The translations under genes were made by a program, and so were the position numbers. 64,000 bases of DNA from Physcomitrium patens. Taxonomy: Eukaryota > Streptophyta > Bryopsida > Funariales > Funariaceae. Positions 13,775 through 26,403 of this stretch are shown here, piece by piece; position 1 is the stretch's first letter, and every line of letters begins with the position of its first letter. The DNA lies in NCBI RefSeq assembly GCF_000002425.4, contig NC_037255.1:13483626-13547625 (forward strand), given 5' to 3'. The notes beneath the pieces were generated by a model. It saw only the letters and a list, made by a program, of their open reading frames with translations. It was not told the DNA's origin and ran no database searches.

Positions 13775-14580
13775 CTTCCAGGCTTTTGACTCAGCAACGT
13801 CTACCCCTACCCTCGTCATCCTCCTTTTTCACTTACTTTTTGCTTTTTCTTTACCTTTATCCTTTAATACTTCTCTCATGTTTCCAACACTAAAAGCTTC
13901 CCATGGTTACTTTTCACTTTTCTTCATTTCTCCATCTCTTTTTTCCTTTTGTGTGTTTCTAAAGGTAAAGAATAATAATTAAATGAAAAATATCTATGCT
14001 TGTGACACACTTCATCGAATGTAAACCCACATGGTATTTGGATCTATTTGGCTTCTATTTTCCCCATTAAAGGTTTACTCCACTACTTGTGTGACATACC
14101 ACAAGAGCAACATTGCCCTAAAATTGGTGGAGAGGAGGGAGAGTTCCTTTTTCATGTGACGTGTTGCAATCTCTTCTTTTTTTGATAAAGGCGACACAAG
14201 AAACAAAAACAAATTTATATATCAACCAATCTAATCACAATGGATGTAGTCTTGTGTGCCTCATCAAAACAATGCAGTCATGGGTAAGAGGGAAGTCCCC
14301 TAATGACATTCAATATAAGCAGTGCATGTCCATTTTCTTGCCTCCCTTGAACTAAAATTCTTCAAAAAGAAAATATACAACGTCCACTTCTGTCTTGTGG
14401 GTTAATACAATGTCCTATAGAAGAAGAAGAAGACGAAGAAAAACGAAAAAACATAAAACAAAACGAAACAAAACAAAACTGCATGAGTTTCTCTATTATC
14501 CTGAACCATTCTTCAAAGTAATCCCATGAATTCAAATAACAAAGAAGCTGACCTAAAAAGTAAAAGTAGTTGACTGTGGT

Positions 14581-15257
14581 GTGTGCGTGGTAGTGGGCGT
14601 GAGAGCGGTATCAGCGGTCGCGAGCGGGCGTCGGCGCGGCGCGAGGATGGCGTGGAAGTGGATGACGAAAGCTGTAGGAGATCGAAGGAACTACACTGAT
14701 GCGTTGGCAGGCAAAGGTGGACCTATCGAACCAGTTGGCGCACAATGCTTTCTCTCGCGACGCACCCACCTCACCAATTGTGATTTTTAAAGCGATTTGC
14801 TGTGCTTTCGACCACCTCGTGTTGTTTGTTGGAATCGTTCTGTCGACGTAGAGCTCGTGCATCGTGTTCCCAGTTGCATCCTCCTCCCCCAGTTGAGGTG
14901 ATATCACGAAGCCTCTCAGTGTGGGGAGCTTTCGCCCGTGGCAACGAAATAACCGACACCCGAAGGCAGCAGCGTCAGGATCCATCGGGCGGTGAGAAAC
15001 CAAAAAAATCGAATTTCTGCGACAGTGGTTGAAGGAATCCGGCGGCTGCTTTACCTTTCGGCTCCTCCCCCAGCATGGCCCATCATTGAACTGGTCATGT
15101 TGTCCCTGTTTCCGCGTCCGTTATGTAAAGGCTTCGTTGCTTTGCAGCCGTGACTCAATCACTCTGCTTTATTTGCGCTGGGGCTTGATAAGTTCCGTTT
15201 TCAGCCTTCGGTTGTGTAGATAGTTAGTCCCTCGTGTAATCGTCCTCCTCCGTCGCG
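14581..15257 (+). other. GC-rich leader-like region of a candidate gene
   Basis: Base composition rises sharply here compared with flanking DNA. Open frames exist on both strands (for example 14648-14790 plus, 47 codons after an ATG, and 14611-15003 minus, 130 codons), but none has a recognisable domain and they overlap antiparallel. A long 5' leader for the small coding exons downstream is the simplest reading. Confidence 0.35.
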
Positions 15258-15473
15258 ATGGACATGTTGGTGCTGTTTCCGCTGGAGTTTTTGGCCAATT
15301 TTCCTGCTGGCAATCCGGTGCTGAATGTGCTGAAAGCGGGGAAAGACGTCGCTGGGGCGAAGAATCTCATTGCGGCGGTTGAGGAAGGCGAGGATTTGAC
15401 GCCCAGTCGAAGACTCGAGGTTGCGAAGGCGCCGTCTCTGAGCTCCATGCCTAAGAAGGGACTTCTAGGATGA
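15258..15473 (+). CDS. Candidate 71-aa protein or upstream ORF
   Basis: The ORF starts with a strong plant initiation context (GCGATGGA) and uses mostly G/C-ending codons. The predicted protein begins MDMLVLFPLEFLANF, followed by a helical, charged middle and a basic end. No family was recognised. It lies about 200 nt upstream of a second well-formed start at 15680 on the same strand, so it could be a uORF of that transcript or an independent small protein. The opposite strand is also open here (15224-15490), which lowers confidence. Confidence 0.4.
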   Translation: MDMLVLFPLEFLANFPAGNPVLNVLKAGKDVAGAKNLIAAVEEGEDLTPSRRLEVAKAPSLSSMPKKGLLG

Positions 15474-15679
15474 GGAGCTGTTGGGGCCATGGCCTGTCGC
15501 TTGTAACATAGTGATGTCTGACGGAGTATTCTGTATCTAGAATAATATTGGGGTATTTGCCAGGGGAGATTGTCTTAAGAGTTCGCCGCGAGCTCGGTGG
15601 CGGTGACACCAGTGCAATGATTTGCGCTTCATCAGCGAGTGCGAGAGTGGAGATGTCTCGGTCATCGATGCTTTGAGCA

Positions 15680-15987
15680 ATGGCTCAGATCTACACCAAC
15701 AAGGACAACTTCAACAGAATGTGGAATAAGAGGTAACGCGTCTCTCTTGTCAGACATCCACTTAGATGTTCAAAAAACTTTGACTTAATACTTCTCAGTG
15801 TGGAATTCGAGCACTTGTGAAGGTGTGCATCAATGCAGGATCACGTTTTTATTTAGTTTTTTTAGCTGTTTCTTTTTTTCACTGATGATGAGGAGGATTG
15901 TTCTGCAGATCCCAGCTTTCGGATCCAACTGGCAACGTGCTCTTCCAGCGCTCTTCATGGTCCGACAGTATCAGAATATTCGTGTAG
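15680..15987 (+). CDS. Candidate two-exon 43-aa small protein
   Basis: Exon 1 is 15680-15732 and exon 2 is 15909-15987. The intron 15733-15908 begins GTAACG and ends in a pyrimidine-rich TTCTGCAG. The start ATG sits in an ideal plant context (GAGCAATGGCT) with an in-frame TGA 6 nt upstream. The frame continues across the junction to a TAG (132 nt in total). Exon 1 encodes MAQIYTNKDNFNRMWNKR, with ATC TAC ACC AAC AAG GAC AAC TTC AAC codons; exon 2 encodes a hydrophilic tail ending SIRIFV. No signal peptide or membrane segment is seen, and no family was recognised. Codon bias plus matching splice phases make it credible despite its size. Confidence 0.5.
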
Positions 15988-17801
15988 GGCGTCGACGTTT
16001 GTACAGATCGTGACATGGTGTAAAAAGAAAAAAAAAAAAAAACTGAAACTGCAACCAGCAATCAGATCAGCGTGTGTACAAAGTCGTGTTATGTCCATAA
16101 GTTTGCAATTTTCTAGAGGTTTTGATTATTTATTCAGGCAGCGCAGTTATGATCTACACTTCTTCTCTGTTATGTGTACAAGCTGTACAAACAGCGGTTG
16201 ACTGGAAGAGTTGCGCTATTGCACTTGTGAATATTCATAGTGTGTCGACTCAACTGTGCTTGCCGAACGCATCTCCTCTCCTACTTCTCTCCAAATCTCC
16301 TATCCTGCCTTTGCTTGCCTTTACTACCAGCGGCAACGGAGGTAGTTGTATGGGATTACAGTGACTCTGCGCAACTTGCATACAGTTGAGAGGATAGCAA
16401 AAAGTCGATGCCGATGCATAATTATTGCGTTGGAAAGTTTTAGCTTTAGATAAACAGATGCTAATTAATCAATGAAGAACATATAAACACGTATCACAAT
16501 TCAAGACTAGGTGATGTGATAGATTGACTAAGAAAGAGGTGAGCAAGTAGACCTTGACATGGTTAAACTGATGAAGAAGTGAAGTTTTGTTGCTACAAAA
16601 ACTAAGATGATAATTTGCAACTTGGGTTGTAACATCCTAATATGTTTTGTTAAATTAACGTTCACAATTTAAAGATACGATTGCTTTGATAGTGAAAAGT
16701 ATAAAAATGAAGTTTCTTACTCAGGTGCAAAATTAATCTAGAAAATTAAAAGTTTTGATTTAGAAGCACCATTTAAATACATTTATGCACCATGTAACGA
16801 TTTTCACGAGAATGCACTAATACAGTATTATTATAATTCTTGTGTGTTAATACATGCTCATTAGATTTCTTGGCAGTGACAAATCTAATGATGTATAATA
16901 GCTGCATAACCATTATGTAGTAGAGCGTATAAAAATATAATAGAAATTCAAATTACAATAAAAATACTTCCAACCACATACCAGAACAAAATAATATGTG
17001 AGGTACAAAATGAGAAGATTTCATGATTGTGTTTTTCAGCATCAACATGCAAAATTTAATTAATCACCTTTAAATGGATGCTTATTCTTTCCAAAAGTAT
17101 GAAAAATAAATTAAATAAATGTTACTAAAATTTTGGAAAAAAATAAAAAATTACAAAAAAATCAATAAAAAAAACTCGAGATTCAATTGCATTAATTTCA
17201 GTATAAAATATACAAAAGAAATGAAATTATTACCTTTTGTTGCAAAATAAATAAGAATAAAATAAAATTAAAACATTCTACAAAACCATATCAACTTTTG
17301 TTATTTAATTTTTTTTGTATAAAAATCAAAAAGTAAAAATTTAACATTAGTGTATTGAAAGAGTTTTTACATATTTATGATGTAAATAAAAAAAATATTG
17401 CATTATCAATTAAATATTTTCTTACTATCTTTGTCATAGTGGGGATAAACTTTGGTCAAGGTTATGTTAGGCAAGGTTGTGATTTTAAACCTAGGATTTA
17501 ATTGCCAACCCCTTTGACATTATTTTTGCATGTGCAAGTACAAAACACCATCCATTGTGTAGTTTAAAATCATTCCAAACCATTGTTAGTTGACAACTTC
17601 TAGTCACTATATTTGTGACTTGTCAACACATAATTGTCTCATCTTGTCAAGTTGTTGTATGACCTACCTAAATATATTTTCACATATCCATGAAACCTTA
17701 AAAACTTGACTAGTTGTTTGTGTGTTTACATTAAAACATTTATGTAGATAAAATATGGACTAGAAGTACAAGAATATAAATACAGATGTTAAAAATTCAT
17801 G

Positions 17802-17839
<38 letters not shown>

Positions 17840-18627
17840 AACGTTTTGATGTTAAGAGATCCTTTTGGTACATAATTTTTCATCCTTTACTTTCAATTAA
17901 TTTATAATCAATTTCAGAATTACATGTACAACTCAGTCATGTAAAGTTGGCCATTATTTTTAGTAAAACAGTGTCATATTTTTCTTGATCGATTGTAAAA
18001 TCCTAAACAAATCACTTCATCACACCCACGTGCAGTTGAAAGACCACAAAGCATAAACTTGAAGCATGATGGAATCAATGCCAGGATGCAATCAAGCAAC
18101 TACCAGACAAAAGGCAGAATAGATCAGGTTAAAATAGCTTGGCTTAATATCTATTTAAAAAAATAGACCGAGTGGCCAGAGTGCCTTGGAGCTGTTCATT
18201 CGCTTTCTGGAATCGCAGACTCTGCAATTGCCTTAATTACTAGCCACTACGAGGAAGATCGGTTTATTGGCGATCCCAACATGTGCAGAAAGCAAGTCTA
18301 CCGAGACTTCACTTCCTGATATATTTAGCTATCGTTTCCGAATCTGGAATGCGAATTTCCTGAAGATTTTGAGAGAAATAAGAGGATTTGGCTACTGTCT
18401 ACTCTACTGAAGCCTAAAATTGGGGAGCATATTTACCTGAGAATCAGATGCTTGCTTTCCTTGAATAAAAATGGCAGTAAGATGTGCGGTAGTGGTTTCA
18501 TGCGAACCCACCTCCGACAAGAATAGTCTCCTCTGCAAGGTATGACAGACTGAAGAATAGGGTACCACAGAACTAAAGGATTTTTGGTTTTTCCCACTAG
18601 AGACCAGGGGAATAGTCGTTCGCTGGG
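15988..18627. other. Intergenic region between two gene islands
   Basis: The first few hundred bases could be 3' UTR of the upstream candidate. 16.4-18.0 kb is AT-rich with a (TA)n tract near 17806-17833 and no gene. 18.0-18.6 kb is GC-richer and is probably 3' UTR of the minus-strand guanylate kinase gene; it contains a TTTATT (minus-strand AATAAA) near 18264. A CACGTG G-box hexamer lies at 18027-18032. Confidence 0.45.
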
Positions 18628-20321
18628 TTATGATGCTGGGATTCTTTTCGACCTTGGAGATCCTGCTGCTGAATGCATAGTAACCAAAATATCGGGTGAC
18701 GACAAAATTGGTAATGTGTGGTTGTAGTTGAAAGCTTTCATCACACCGTTGGGTTTTGGGCTGTGGGATCCATTCATGTACATCGCATCCGTCTTCACAG
18801 ATTCCATCATCAACCTGTCGTTGACAACCACAAGGGATGATCAGAGAAGAGAAATGAAGTGATTCATGCAGATCAAAGTAACTCTCAAAGCCACACTAAC
18901 TTCCGAATGAAATCAAGAAGCTAACATCCGAGTGATTGACGGCCCAAGTATTCTAGTGTAGGGACAAGTGGGGAGGTGCTAATCTGGATATAGAAGATGT
19001 TCAGGGCAGAAAAGAGTTGTTTACCCATGGCCGTTCGTAGATGAGCCGTTTTCTGATGGAAGGTGACCATTTGATAGTAGCTTCGATTTATTCACTACTG
19101 CACACACAGGGAGTCGTCCATTAGCTTGACTAAGAACGTAACATCGAAGAGACTGACTATACAGAACCAACGAAACAGAGGGACCCAATTTAAACAGGCC
19201 GTCTGCTACTTCAAGCAAATCCAGCAATCTCGACAAAATGAGATGCGAGGGAAAGCATCATACGAGATATGGCAACGCCATTAGAATGAGCAGATGCGAT
19301 CGGACTGCCAAGACCGAGAATGCCCTGCAACATATGACAGTACAGGCAAAAAAAAATCTACTTTGAAACCGGAGATGCTGTATATATATATGGAGAACAC
19401 AACCTCTACGTAGGAGATTCTACTGATCTCACATAAACCAACTGATCACCTAACACGTTAAGAGAAATTCAAAACTCGAAATCATGTTCGCAGCAGACTA
19501 TGTACCTTGAGTTCTACGTATGCATGATCCAAATTAGCATTCACTAGGATGTAATCAAACAGACTAGGATCCTTGGCTCGCTCAAGCTCTTGCTTAGCGC
19601 CTCTTAATCGTTTCTGGATTTGCTCTTCTGACTCCGTACCTCTGACATCAGACATGAACGTCGTTAAATGGTCGACAACAAGTAACACAATGACTGGTCA
19701 CATGGAGAACCGCATCGAGGTAAACCCCGGAATGGAATGGAATGAAACGAATATTGACACTCACCTCCCTCGAAGACGTCTCTCAAGCTCTTCCTCTTCG
19801 GGGGCTGGAGGCTTTATGAAAATATACTTTGCCTTCAAGGCACTCTTCTTCACTGCTTGGGCCCCTTGAACATCGATATCCAGAATACAGATCTTCCATA
19901 ATATGTGACAAAGCGCATTGGAAAAATTTCAGCGAATCGTCATGTGAATTTCCAGCATCGACGCTTGTAATCGAAAGGATACACACTAACAGATCAGTAG
20001 TAATTGTACCTTGCCGGCGTCGGCCACAGCCTCCACTGCTGCCCAACTCGTCCCGTACAAGTTCCCATGAACCTCAGCGGACTCGAGAAACTTGCCTTCT
20101 GTGATTTCTTGCGTCATGACAGGGCGGGAAGCGAAATGATAATGCACTCCGTCAATCTCCTTCAAACGGGGATTGCGCGTGGTGTGGCTCACAGAGAAGC
20201 CAAACTTCTCGGGGAAGTCCTTCATCAACTTACCGATCAGCGTGCCCTTACCCACACCCGATGGGCCACAAATGACCACTGGTTGTGGCGGTTCCGCCAC
20301 CATCAGAGTCTTCATGCCCAT
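18628..20321 (-). CDS. Guanylate kinase (GMP kinase), six coding exons
   Basis: ATP-dependent phosphorylation of GMP/dGMP to GDP/dGDP. Exons by my model (minus strand): 20010-20321, 19765-19892, 19506-19641, 19264-19324, 19025-19097, 18628-18814; total 897 nt, 298 aa, with GT-AG borders and consistent phases. P-loop GPSGVGKGT is at residues 19-27. GMP-binding residues lie in [10 protein letters not shown] (43-52), with Tyr61, Glu80 and Tyr89. [10 protein letters not shown] follows at about 105, and the lid [15 protein letters not shown] at about 145. An in-frame TGA 6 nt before the ATG supports the start. No transit peptide or N-terminal Kelch-like region is seen, so it is probably cytosolic. 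The last ~105 residues form a Ser/Asn/Gly-rich tail on three short exons. If the 19264 donor is not used, a stop at 19211-19213 gives a 229-aa form. Confidence 0.85.
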
Positions 20322-20985
20322 GATTCAATGAAGCACTACACAACCACCTTCACTCCTTGCCGTCTCAAAACAAAGCCCTTGTTGCCCTAACCTCCAAAAG
20401 CATTTGAAAACAAACACAACCCAGCACGTAATAGACCTCCGAAACGGATTCCCACAAATAGAAACCACCAAAGCAATGCCTCTTTACTAACGATGCACGC
20501 GACGAACCCTCGACAAGCTGACAACGATTAGAATGCGCGGAACTGTGCTGCCAGGGACCCCAACTCTGGGCACGCCCGTAAGACGAGCGTGGCTACCAAA
20601 AGGTTCGACACCCCGAGTAAATTTGTAGCACCCAAGTGGACATGGAGGGTGGACAACAGTTCAAGAGAAAAGGGGGGGGGGGTGTGTGTGAAGGGGACGA
20701 GGCAGTTACTCCTCCTCCAAAGATACGCGCCCAAATCCGCAAAAGCGCGGGAGGGGATCCCGACAAACTCAGCATAACCCAACAGCTACTCTCACAAGAT
20801 GCGCCTTGAGCGCACCCACAATCCAATAAAACCTCTCTCTCACACAAGGCCAATCAATCTCCTCTCACATTCTTCTTTGCCTCTGTCTCGCTGCTGCTGC
20901 TGCTGCTGCTTTTCCACTCTGCTCTTCTACCCCCATGACACCCACCCACCCTCCTGTTTTATTATGACTTCCTAATCACGGGCTC
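20322..20985. other. Upstream region of the guanylate kinase gene
   Basis: GC-richer sequence with a G run near 20672 and a (CTG)n tract near 20891-20911. On the minus strand this is where the 5' leader and promoter of the kinase gene should lie. Overlapping ORFs on both strands (20528-20853) show no domain and are not supported. Confidence 0.5.
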
Positions 20986-21435
20986 TCAAACCACTGCCGC
21001 AACAGCAGCCTCATGAACCACCACATGAGGAATCAAACCCAACTCTCTCCCCTGGTTCCCCGTCCTCCCACTGTTTCGATTCGCCACCGAGGATTCCGGC
21101 GAATTCACTGAAGGACGCCTACTTTTACTATGCGTTATTTTATTCTCCCCTCCTCCTCCTCTTCTTCGACGTGGTGCGTGTTTTTTTAATTTTTTGTTTG
21201 GTTTTGTCCCTATAGCTGCTGCTGCTTCTTCAATATCTTCTTCTTCTATTTCTTCGTCGTCATTTTTTCCTTTCTTCGCTCTTCTTCTTTCTTCTGATTT
21301 TGTAAGTGAGTGTCGTGCATGTGAGGGATTGTCCACCCCACCACGTTGCGCATGACTATTATTCCACCCAATTGTGGCCCTTAGCTCCCACACTGCGCAT
21401 GCGGCGACGTGCTTGCCGTGACGACGCCCCGCCAT
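20986..21435 (-). CDS. Hypothetical basic low-complexity protein (149 aa)
   Basis: A 149-codon frame starts in an excellent plant context (ACAATGGCG). The product is rich in Arg/Lys and acidic blocks: KSEERRRAKKGKNDDEEIEE in the middle, KPNKKLKKHAPRRRRGGGG after it, which resemble nuclear localisation signals. No fold or family was recognised. It lies on the same strand as the guanylate kinase, about 660 nt upstream. It may be a real nuclear protein or a chance frame in a CT-rich leader; the repetitive CTC/TTC base composition of the plus strand favours caution. Confidence 0.3.
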   Translation of the reverse strand: MAGRRHGKHVAACAVWELRATIGWNNSHAQRGGVDNPSHARHSLTKSEERRRAKKGKNDDEEIEEEDIEEAAAAIGTKPNKKLKKHAPRRRRGGGGENKITHSKSRRPSVNSPESSVANRNSGRTGNQGRELGLIPHVVVHEAAVAAVV

Positions 21436-21791
21436 TGTAGGGCTTGTTTGGGTTTTGCTTTATCTGGTCTTCACAAATTCAAACATAAAAAAATAAAAAA
21501 TAAATACTGCTTAGCACGTGCTGGTTTTTGTGGGTTACAATGTTAAAGTGCTACTCTCTTTCTTGTGTCGTAAAGATGTTGGTTAAAATATTGATTTAAA
21601 ATTTCGAATATCTGAGGTTGAGACCGACTTTTATTATCAGAAATGCTGTTTTAAAATTAAAGTGTGATGTTCAATTTTAAAGGATTTTCCAATCTTTCGT
21701 ATCTTTGAACAGTAACAACGTTGGAGTAACTGATAAAATTCTATTCATCTCTTCTTTTATTCGCCCCTTTTTGTTTGTTTGTTTTTGTGTG

Positions 21792-21804
<13 letters not shown>
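21436..21804. other. Intergenic spacer, nothing recognised
   Basis: AT-leaning spacer between the hypothetical ORF and the poly(T)/LINE block, ending in a (GT)n run near 21785-21806. No gene or domain seen. Confidence 0.5.
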
Positions 21805-21822
<18 letters not shown>

Positions 21823-24200
21823 TTTTTTTTTTGTTCTCATACATCTATTCCCCTTGTGCCAAAGAACAAGAGAGTATGTCTTAACTTCAATTTATTTATT
21901 ATTATATTTTGACACAAATGAAAACGAGTTGCATTGCAGAGGAGGAATGATACAACAGCTCAGCTGTCTGCAGCCTGAGGGAACCGACAGAGTTATAATT
22001 AGTAAATATTAGTAATGACTAGCTATGGATTAGAGTAAGGGAGCCTGACAAAGCCAGTGATGGGCCGATGGTCAGCCCGAATTTTTGACTGAGAGGCTAC
22101 GCTGGTTGAAAAACAAAACTATGACTGGGCCCAGATAAGATCCAGAGGGTGGCCACCCATGTTGCAAATATCTTAGTCTTACACCTCCCTACTGTAAAAA
22201 TTGCGAACAAGTTTATCCTGTGTGGCCAGTGCCCACTTGCTTTTGGTCCTTACTTGCTCCCAGTCCACTCACCCATAATTGATAAGGCCTAACCAAATTC
22301 GTTGTAGTTTTGCTACAAGCAGTTCCACTCTAACCAAAGAGTTCAGAGAATGACTGTTCTAAATGCCATCCATGCCAGACTTATTCTTTGGAACTTCCAA
22401 TGAATGCAATCAGAAAAAATGCCATGTTTCCACGTCAACAATGGCTAGGGCCCTTGAGCGTGTCGCAATGTGAGTAAAACATTCATGATGTGGAGGTCCC
22501 ATTGCTAGGCAGAGGGACATTCTTAAAACTTGTGTAGGACGGACTCTTTAGATTGCCTATGGCACGTAGGACATCACATATCAATTGTCATGCTTACTTG
22601 ATACTTGCTACATGTTCACAACTACTACCTTATGCCACACCAACCAAAAGAGACTTGCTTCCTTTGGGGTGCAACCTTTGGTCCAAATTAAAGACCAACA
22701 TGGGTGGTAATCAAGCAGCAAGACACCCTGCCATTTTTGCTTAATCATATTCAGAGTGATGAATCTTTATTGAAATAAGCTTCTTTCCAATTTGGCCAAG
22801 AAGTTCACGAATGGAATTGGAAAGTCTTTTCTAAGCCAATGCAACTGCCCGAGATCCCAATCTACATTATCCACTCTATCATAGAATATTAATATTAGAG
22901 TTTTTTTGTAGACTACAAGGAGCGGAAATTACTCTCACCTTGTGCAAGGTGCCTTGGAAGTTGTCATGGAGGCTCTCATTACCTTATAGTAGGAGGGAAG
23001 GTAGAGATAATCTTAAACAAGGCGAGGTTGGCAAAACCATGAATAAGAAAATACTAGCCATAAGGGCCCAAACTCAAGGGGGGCCACTAAAGATTATTGA
23101 TTGGCCTTAGGTGAAGCAGAAGACATGGCTTGATAGGTCATCAACATCTCCCAAAAACACCCCATCTACTCCTTGTCAAATGAAATAAGTGGAATTATAT
23201 TAAATAATTACCCCTAGAAAATTGTGAGGCCAAACCGTATCTTAATCTCTACCATTGTAAAGAAGCAATCATCTATTCTAGCATTTTTGATATGCAATAA
23301 GTCTACCTAATAAAATTGATTCACCTTCGCTTTGGAGAAACCTGCTTCAATTTGGGGGGATATAAGACGACCACCGAAATGACTTATTCACGAGTTTATT
23401 GTGAATTCTAGGTTGAAACAGCATAGAATCTCTTGTGAAGGATTGTCAAGAAACTTCTATTCTATTCAAGATCTTAGAACCCTATTTGGCTTGAAAATTT
23501 GGTAGAATAAATAAGCAAAACTTGGAGAGCACAAATCTCCTTTGAAAGGTTAGAATTGAATCATCAACTATAGGTTTTAAGATCTAAGCTCACATGCCAT
23601 GCTATCCATTTTGCCATCAATACAGTAAGTTCATCCATTGGATTTACAAAATTCAGTCCTCCTCGCTTGTAGCATTAAAGCCATATTAACTTGCTTCACA
23701 CTTGGTGTAACAAGCTTGACCAAATATAATTTTGTATGCTTGTATGCACTTTTGATATCTCATACTTTGTACCTCTTCCCTCCTTAGATGGGTGCAAAGA
23801 AAAAGATGGAAAATAATAACACCTTGTTAATTATAACCTCATGGCACATGGAAATGATTTTGGCTAAGTACCAAAATTTGAATTTTTTTGTCAATCTGGG
23901 TCATTAAGAATTCATTGACATTGAGAGGCAAGAGAGGTAGGCCAAATAGTATGTCTAATAGTATGCTAACCGTGGCCTCTTACATCCAAGTTATACTAAG
24001 ATGGTTAGTCTACGGAAGGTGATTGGAGGCATTGGTATCTTTCCAATAGCATCGGGATTTTTTCCAATTAAAAATTAACCCTAAGTTGTAGCAAAACATA
24101 TCTAGTATGCAAATGGCATCCCAAGCCAATGCCTCTTCTCTACAATTGTGAAAAAAATGTCGTTGGTGTATTAACTTTGAACTTTGAAATTACATTTTAT
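21805..24200 (-). mobile_element. 5'-truncated L1-like LINE remnant (ORF2 C-terminal half)
   Basis: Minus-strand conceptual translation, with several stops and frame changes, gives non-LTR retrotransposon ORF2 landmarks in order. These are the post-active-site RT segment (LGLIFNWKKSRCYW, about 24057-24110), an IINKVLL-like thumb segment (about 23810-23880), GGLNFVNPMDEL then MAKWIAWHVSLD (about 23585-23680), and a zinc-binding RT-associated module with CPTC...H...ECPSA (about 22490-22570) followed by W-rich sequence to about 22280. A poly(T) run at about 21807-21831 on the plus strand fits the 3' poly(A) tail of a minus-strand LINE. The 5' end fades at about 24180-24230, next to another poly(T). 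The copy is dead. Confidence 0.8.
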
Positions 24201-24234
24201 ATCAAGCATGTGGCATGCTTTTTTTTTTTTTTTT

Positions 24235-24799
24235 AAAACAAAATCTAAATTTATCACTTCATATTGTTGCTTCATATAAATACAAATGTGTATAATTTTT
24301 AGTTATTTGTAGTAACCATAGCTTGGATATAAATATACATGATGAAATGTCTTGACAATATTGCCTCCCAAGTTTCTATGATTTCAAATGTCAATAATGT
24401 TGTGCATGTTTCATGTAACATTAAAAATGTCAAGTTTCAAGTAAATAGACAAGGACAACTACAACATAGAGAATTTGGTAGAGAATTCGCAAGTGAGATG
24501 CAATTTATAAAATAAAATAAATTAAATTATTTTTTTGTATTTATTGAAACTTCTTGGGAATACATATTAGTTCTGTTATTTGACCACCAATATTTCAAAA
24601 ATATTTTGAGCAACAATTTGTTTCTTTGTTTTATTTTCATTTAAAATAAAAATATATAAATTACATTCAGTTTAAATCATTTTTTTTTATTATAGCACAT
24701 ATCAAGCTTCGTATCTTATTTTGAATATATAAATTACTCATAATTCATGACTATACTGTGCCTTATTATGTTATTTCAGAGAGAGTGTTTGTATGTAAG

Positions 24800-24832
<33 letters not shown>

Positions 24833-26359
24833 AAAAGATTTGTGATTGATCAGATATTTCTATGCATGTCAATCTGGTCTTTATCTAATTTAGATATATA
24901 TTTTTTTAAATACAAGAAACCATGGTTTACCACATTATATTCATTTATGAATTTGTTTATTTTTACATCTTCATATTGAAAACACTTTCTTTTTTACTTT
25001 TGAATAAAATTTTGAATAAAATTTTTAAGTAAATGCATATTGAAAAATTTATAAAAGTCAGAAACCTAGCTTTTGATAATAATAAGCAGTTTTGGTTACT
25101 TTTGGAACAAGTTGCTGCATCTATCATATTCATTATTTGACAGCATGATAATAATTCACTTTTTTTCTTTTTCTTCTTTTGAATACATTTATCAATCACT
25201 AAAAGTAAAATCAACTTATGCACTATTCATGATTTTAAATTCTGTTAAAGAAAAACTGTTGGGTTGTGAAATGATTAAGATAAACATCATCATTTTGTCC
25301 AATCCAAAACTTAGACTAATGATCACAATGTGTAAGCTATTCTAAAGAATGTAAAAATGTACTTGAAAAATTTCATCAAAGTATGGAGAAGATGCAATAA
25401 AAGTTATCTTCAACTGACTCACATGAAAACACCAATTTTTTTGTAAAAGAACACATGATGATGAAAGGAAAATTATGATTATAGATTTGAATGGTTTTAC
25501 ATCGAATTCCTCTTTGAGAAACAAATAAACTCCCAATTAATATCAAAATTAAGAACAAAAAATTGTACACAAGATCATTTGAATATAGAAGAGTTACCCC
25601 TTAGGCAACACACCACTTAGGGCTTTAAAACTCACAGGTTCTTTGCAATTTAAGATTTAAAATTTATGAAATTTTAGATTCATGATAATTGAAATAATTT
25701 TATATCTCAAATGATAGTTTCTTTGCTCATTATCTACTTACGAAGAATTTTTTTAATATAATGAGGTATGCATGGATTTTTCTTTTGTCAAACACTATTA
25801 CAATATGCATCATTACTCACTCAATACTATTATTACTGTTATTAAGTTATTGATCCACAAAATTCATAAATTTAGTTATTTCCTGTGAAAATGACAATAA
25901 TTTATTTTTTGACCTAATTATGTTTAATGGTATTGCTACTTCTGCTCCACCATTCACCATCAATAGTGAAAATATAAGTTCTTCAAATCCTAACATGGTT
26001 GCCTTTATGATGGTCATAGCAAGATATTGTTTTTTTATTGTTACTTGTAGCTATTTTAATTCAAAAAAATATTTTTAAAAGCTTATAATTATAGAATGAA
26101 TATTGGTAATAAGGAACCAACACTAACCAGATAATTTTTAATTTTTAATTATCTTGTAATATTTCATGGTATAGATGTGAAAAATAAAATCTATTTGTAG
26201 AATTATTTATAAAATTTGGTAGTTTAATATATCTTTGTATGTTTATTTATTTTTTATCAAAACACTAAAAAATATATAAATTATTTTATAATATTTTTTA
26301 TTTTTTATATCATAAGTTTTTTTGTTAAAAAGATATACATAAGATAAGTTTTATTCTTT
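24235..26359. other. AT-rich intergenic DNA, no gene seen
   Basis: No supported gene. A (TA)n tract lies near 24802-24829. Open frames at 24758-25570 are AT-driven, overlap on both strands, and contain no recognisable domain. Confidence 0.6.
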
Positions 26360-26403
26360 TAAAATATTAGGGACATAGTCCTTAGACCTTTCTAGAGACA
26401 AGT

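Noticed and set aside
14611-15003. 130-codon minus-strand ORF in GC-rich DNA
   Set aside because: No domain, overlaps plus-strand frames with better start context; likely a by-product of high GC.
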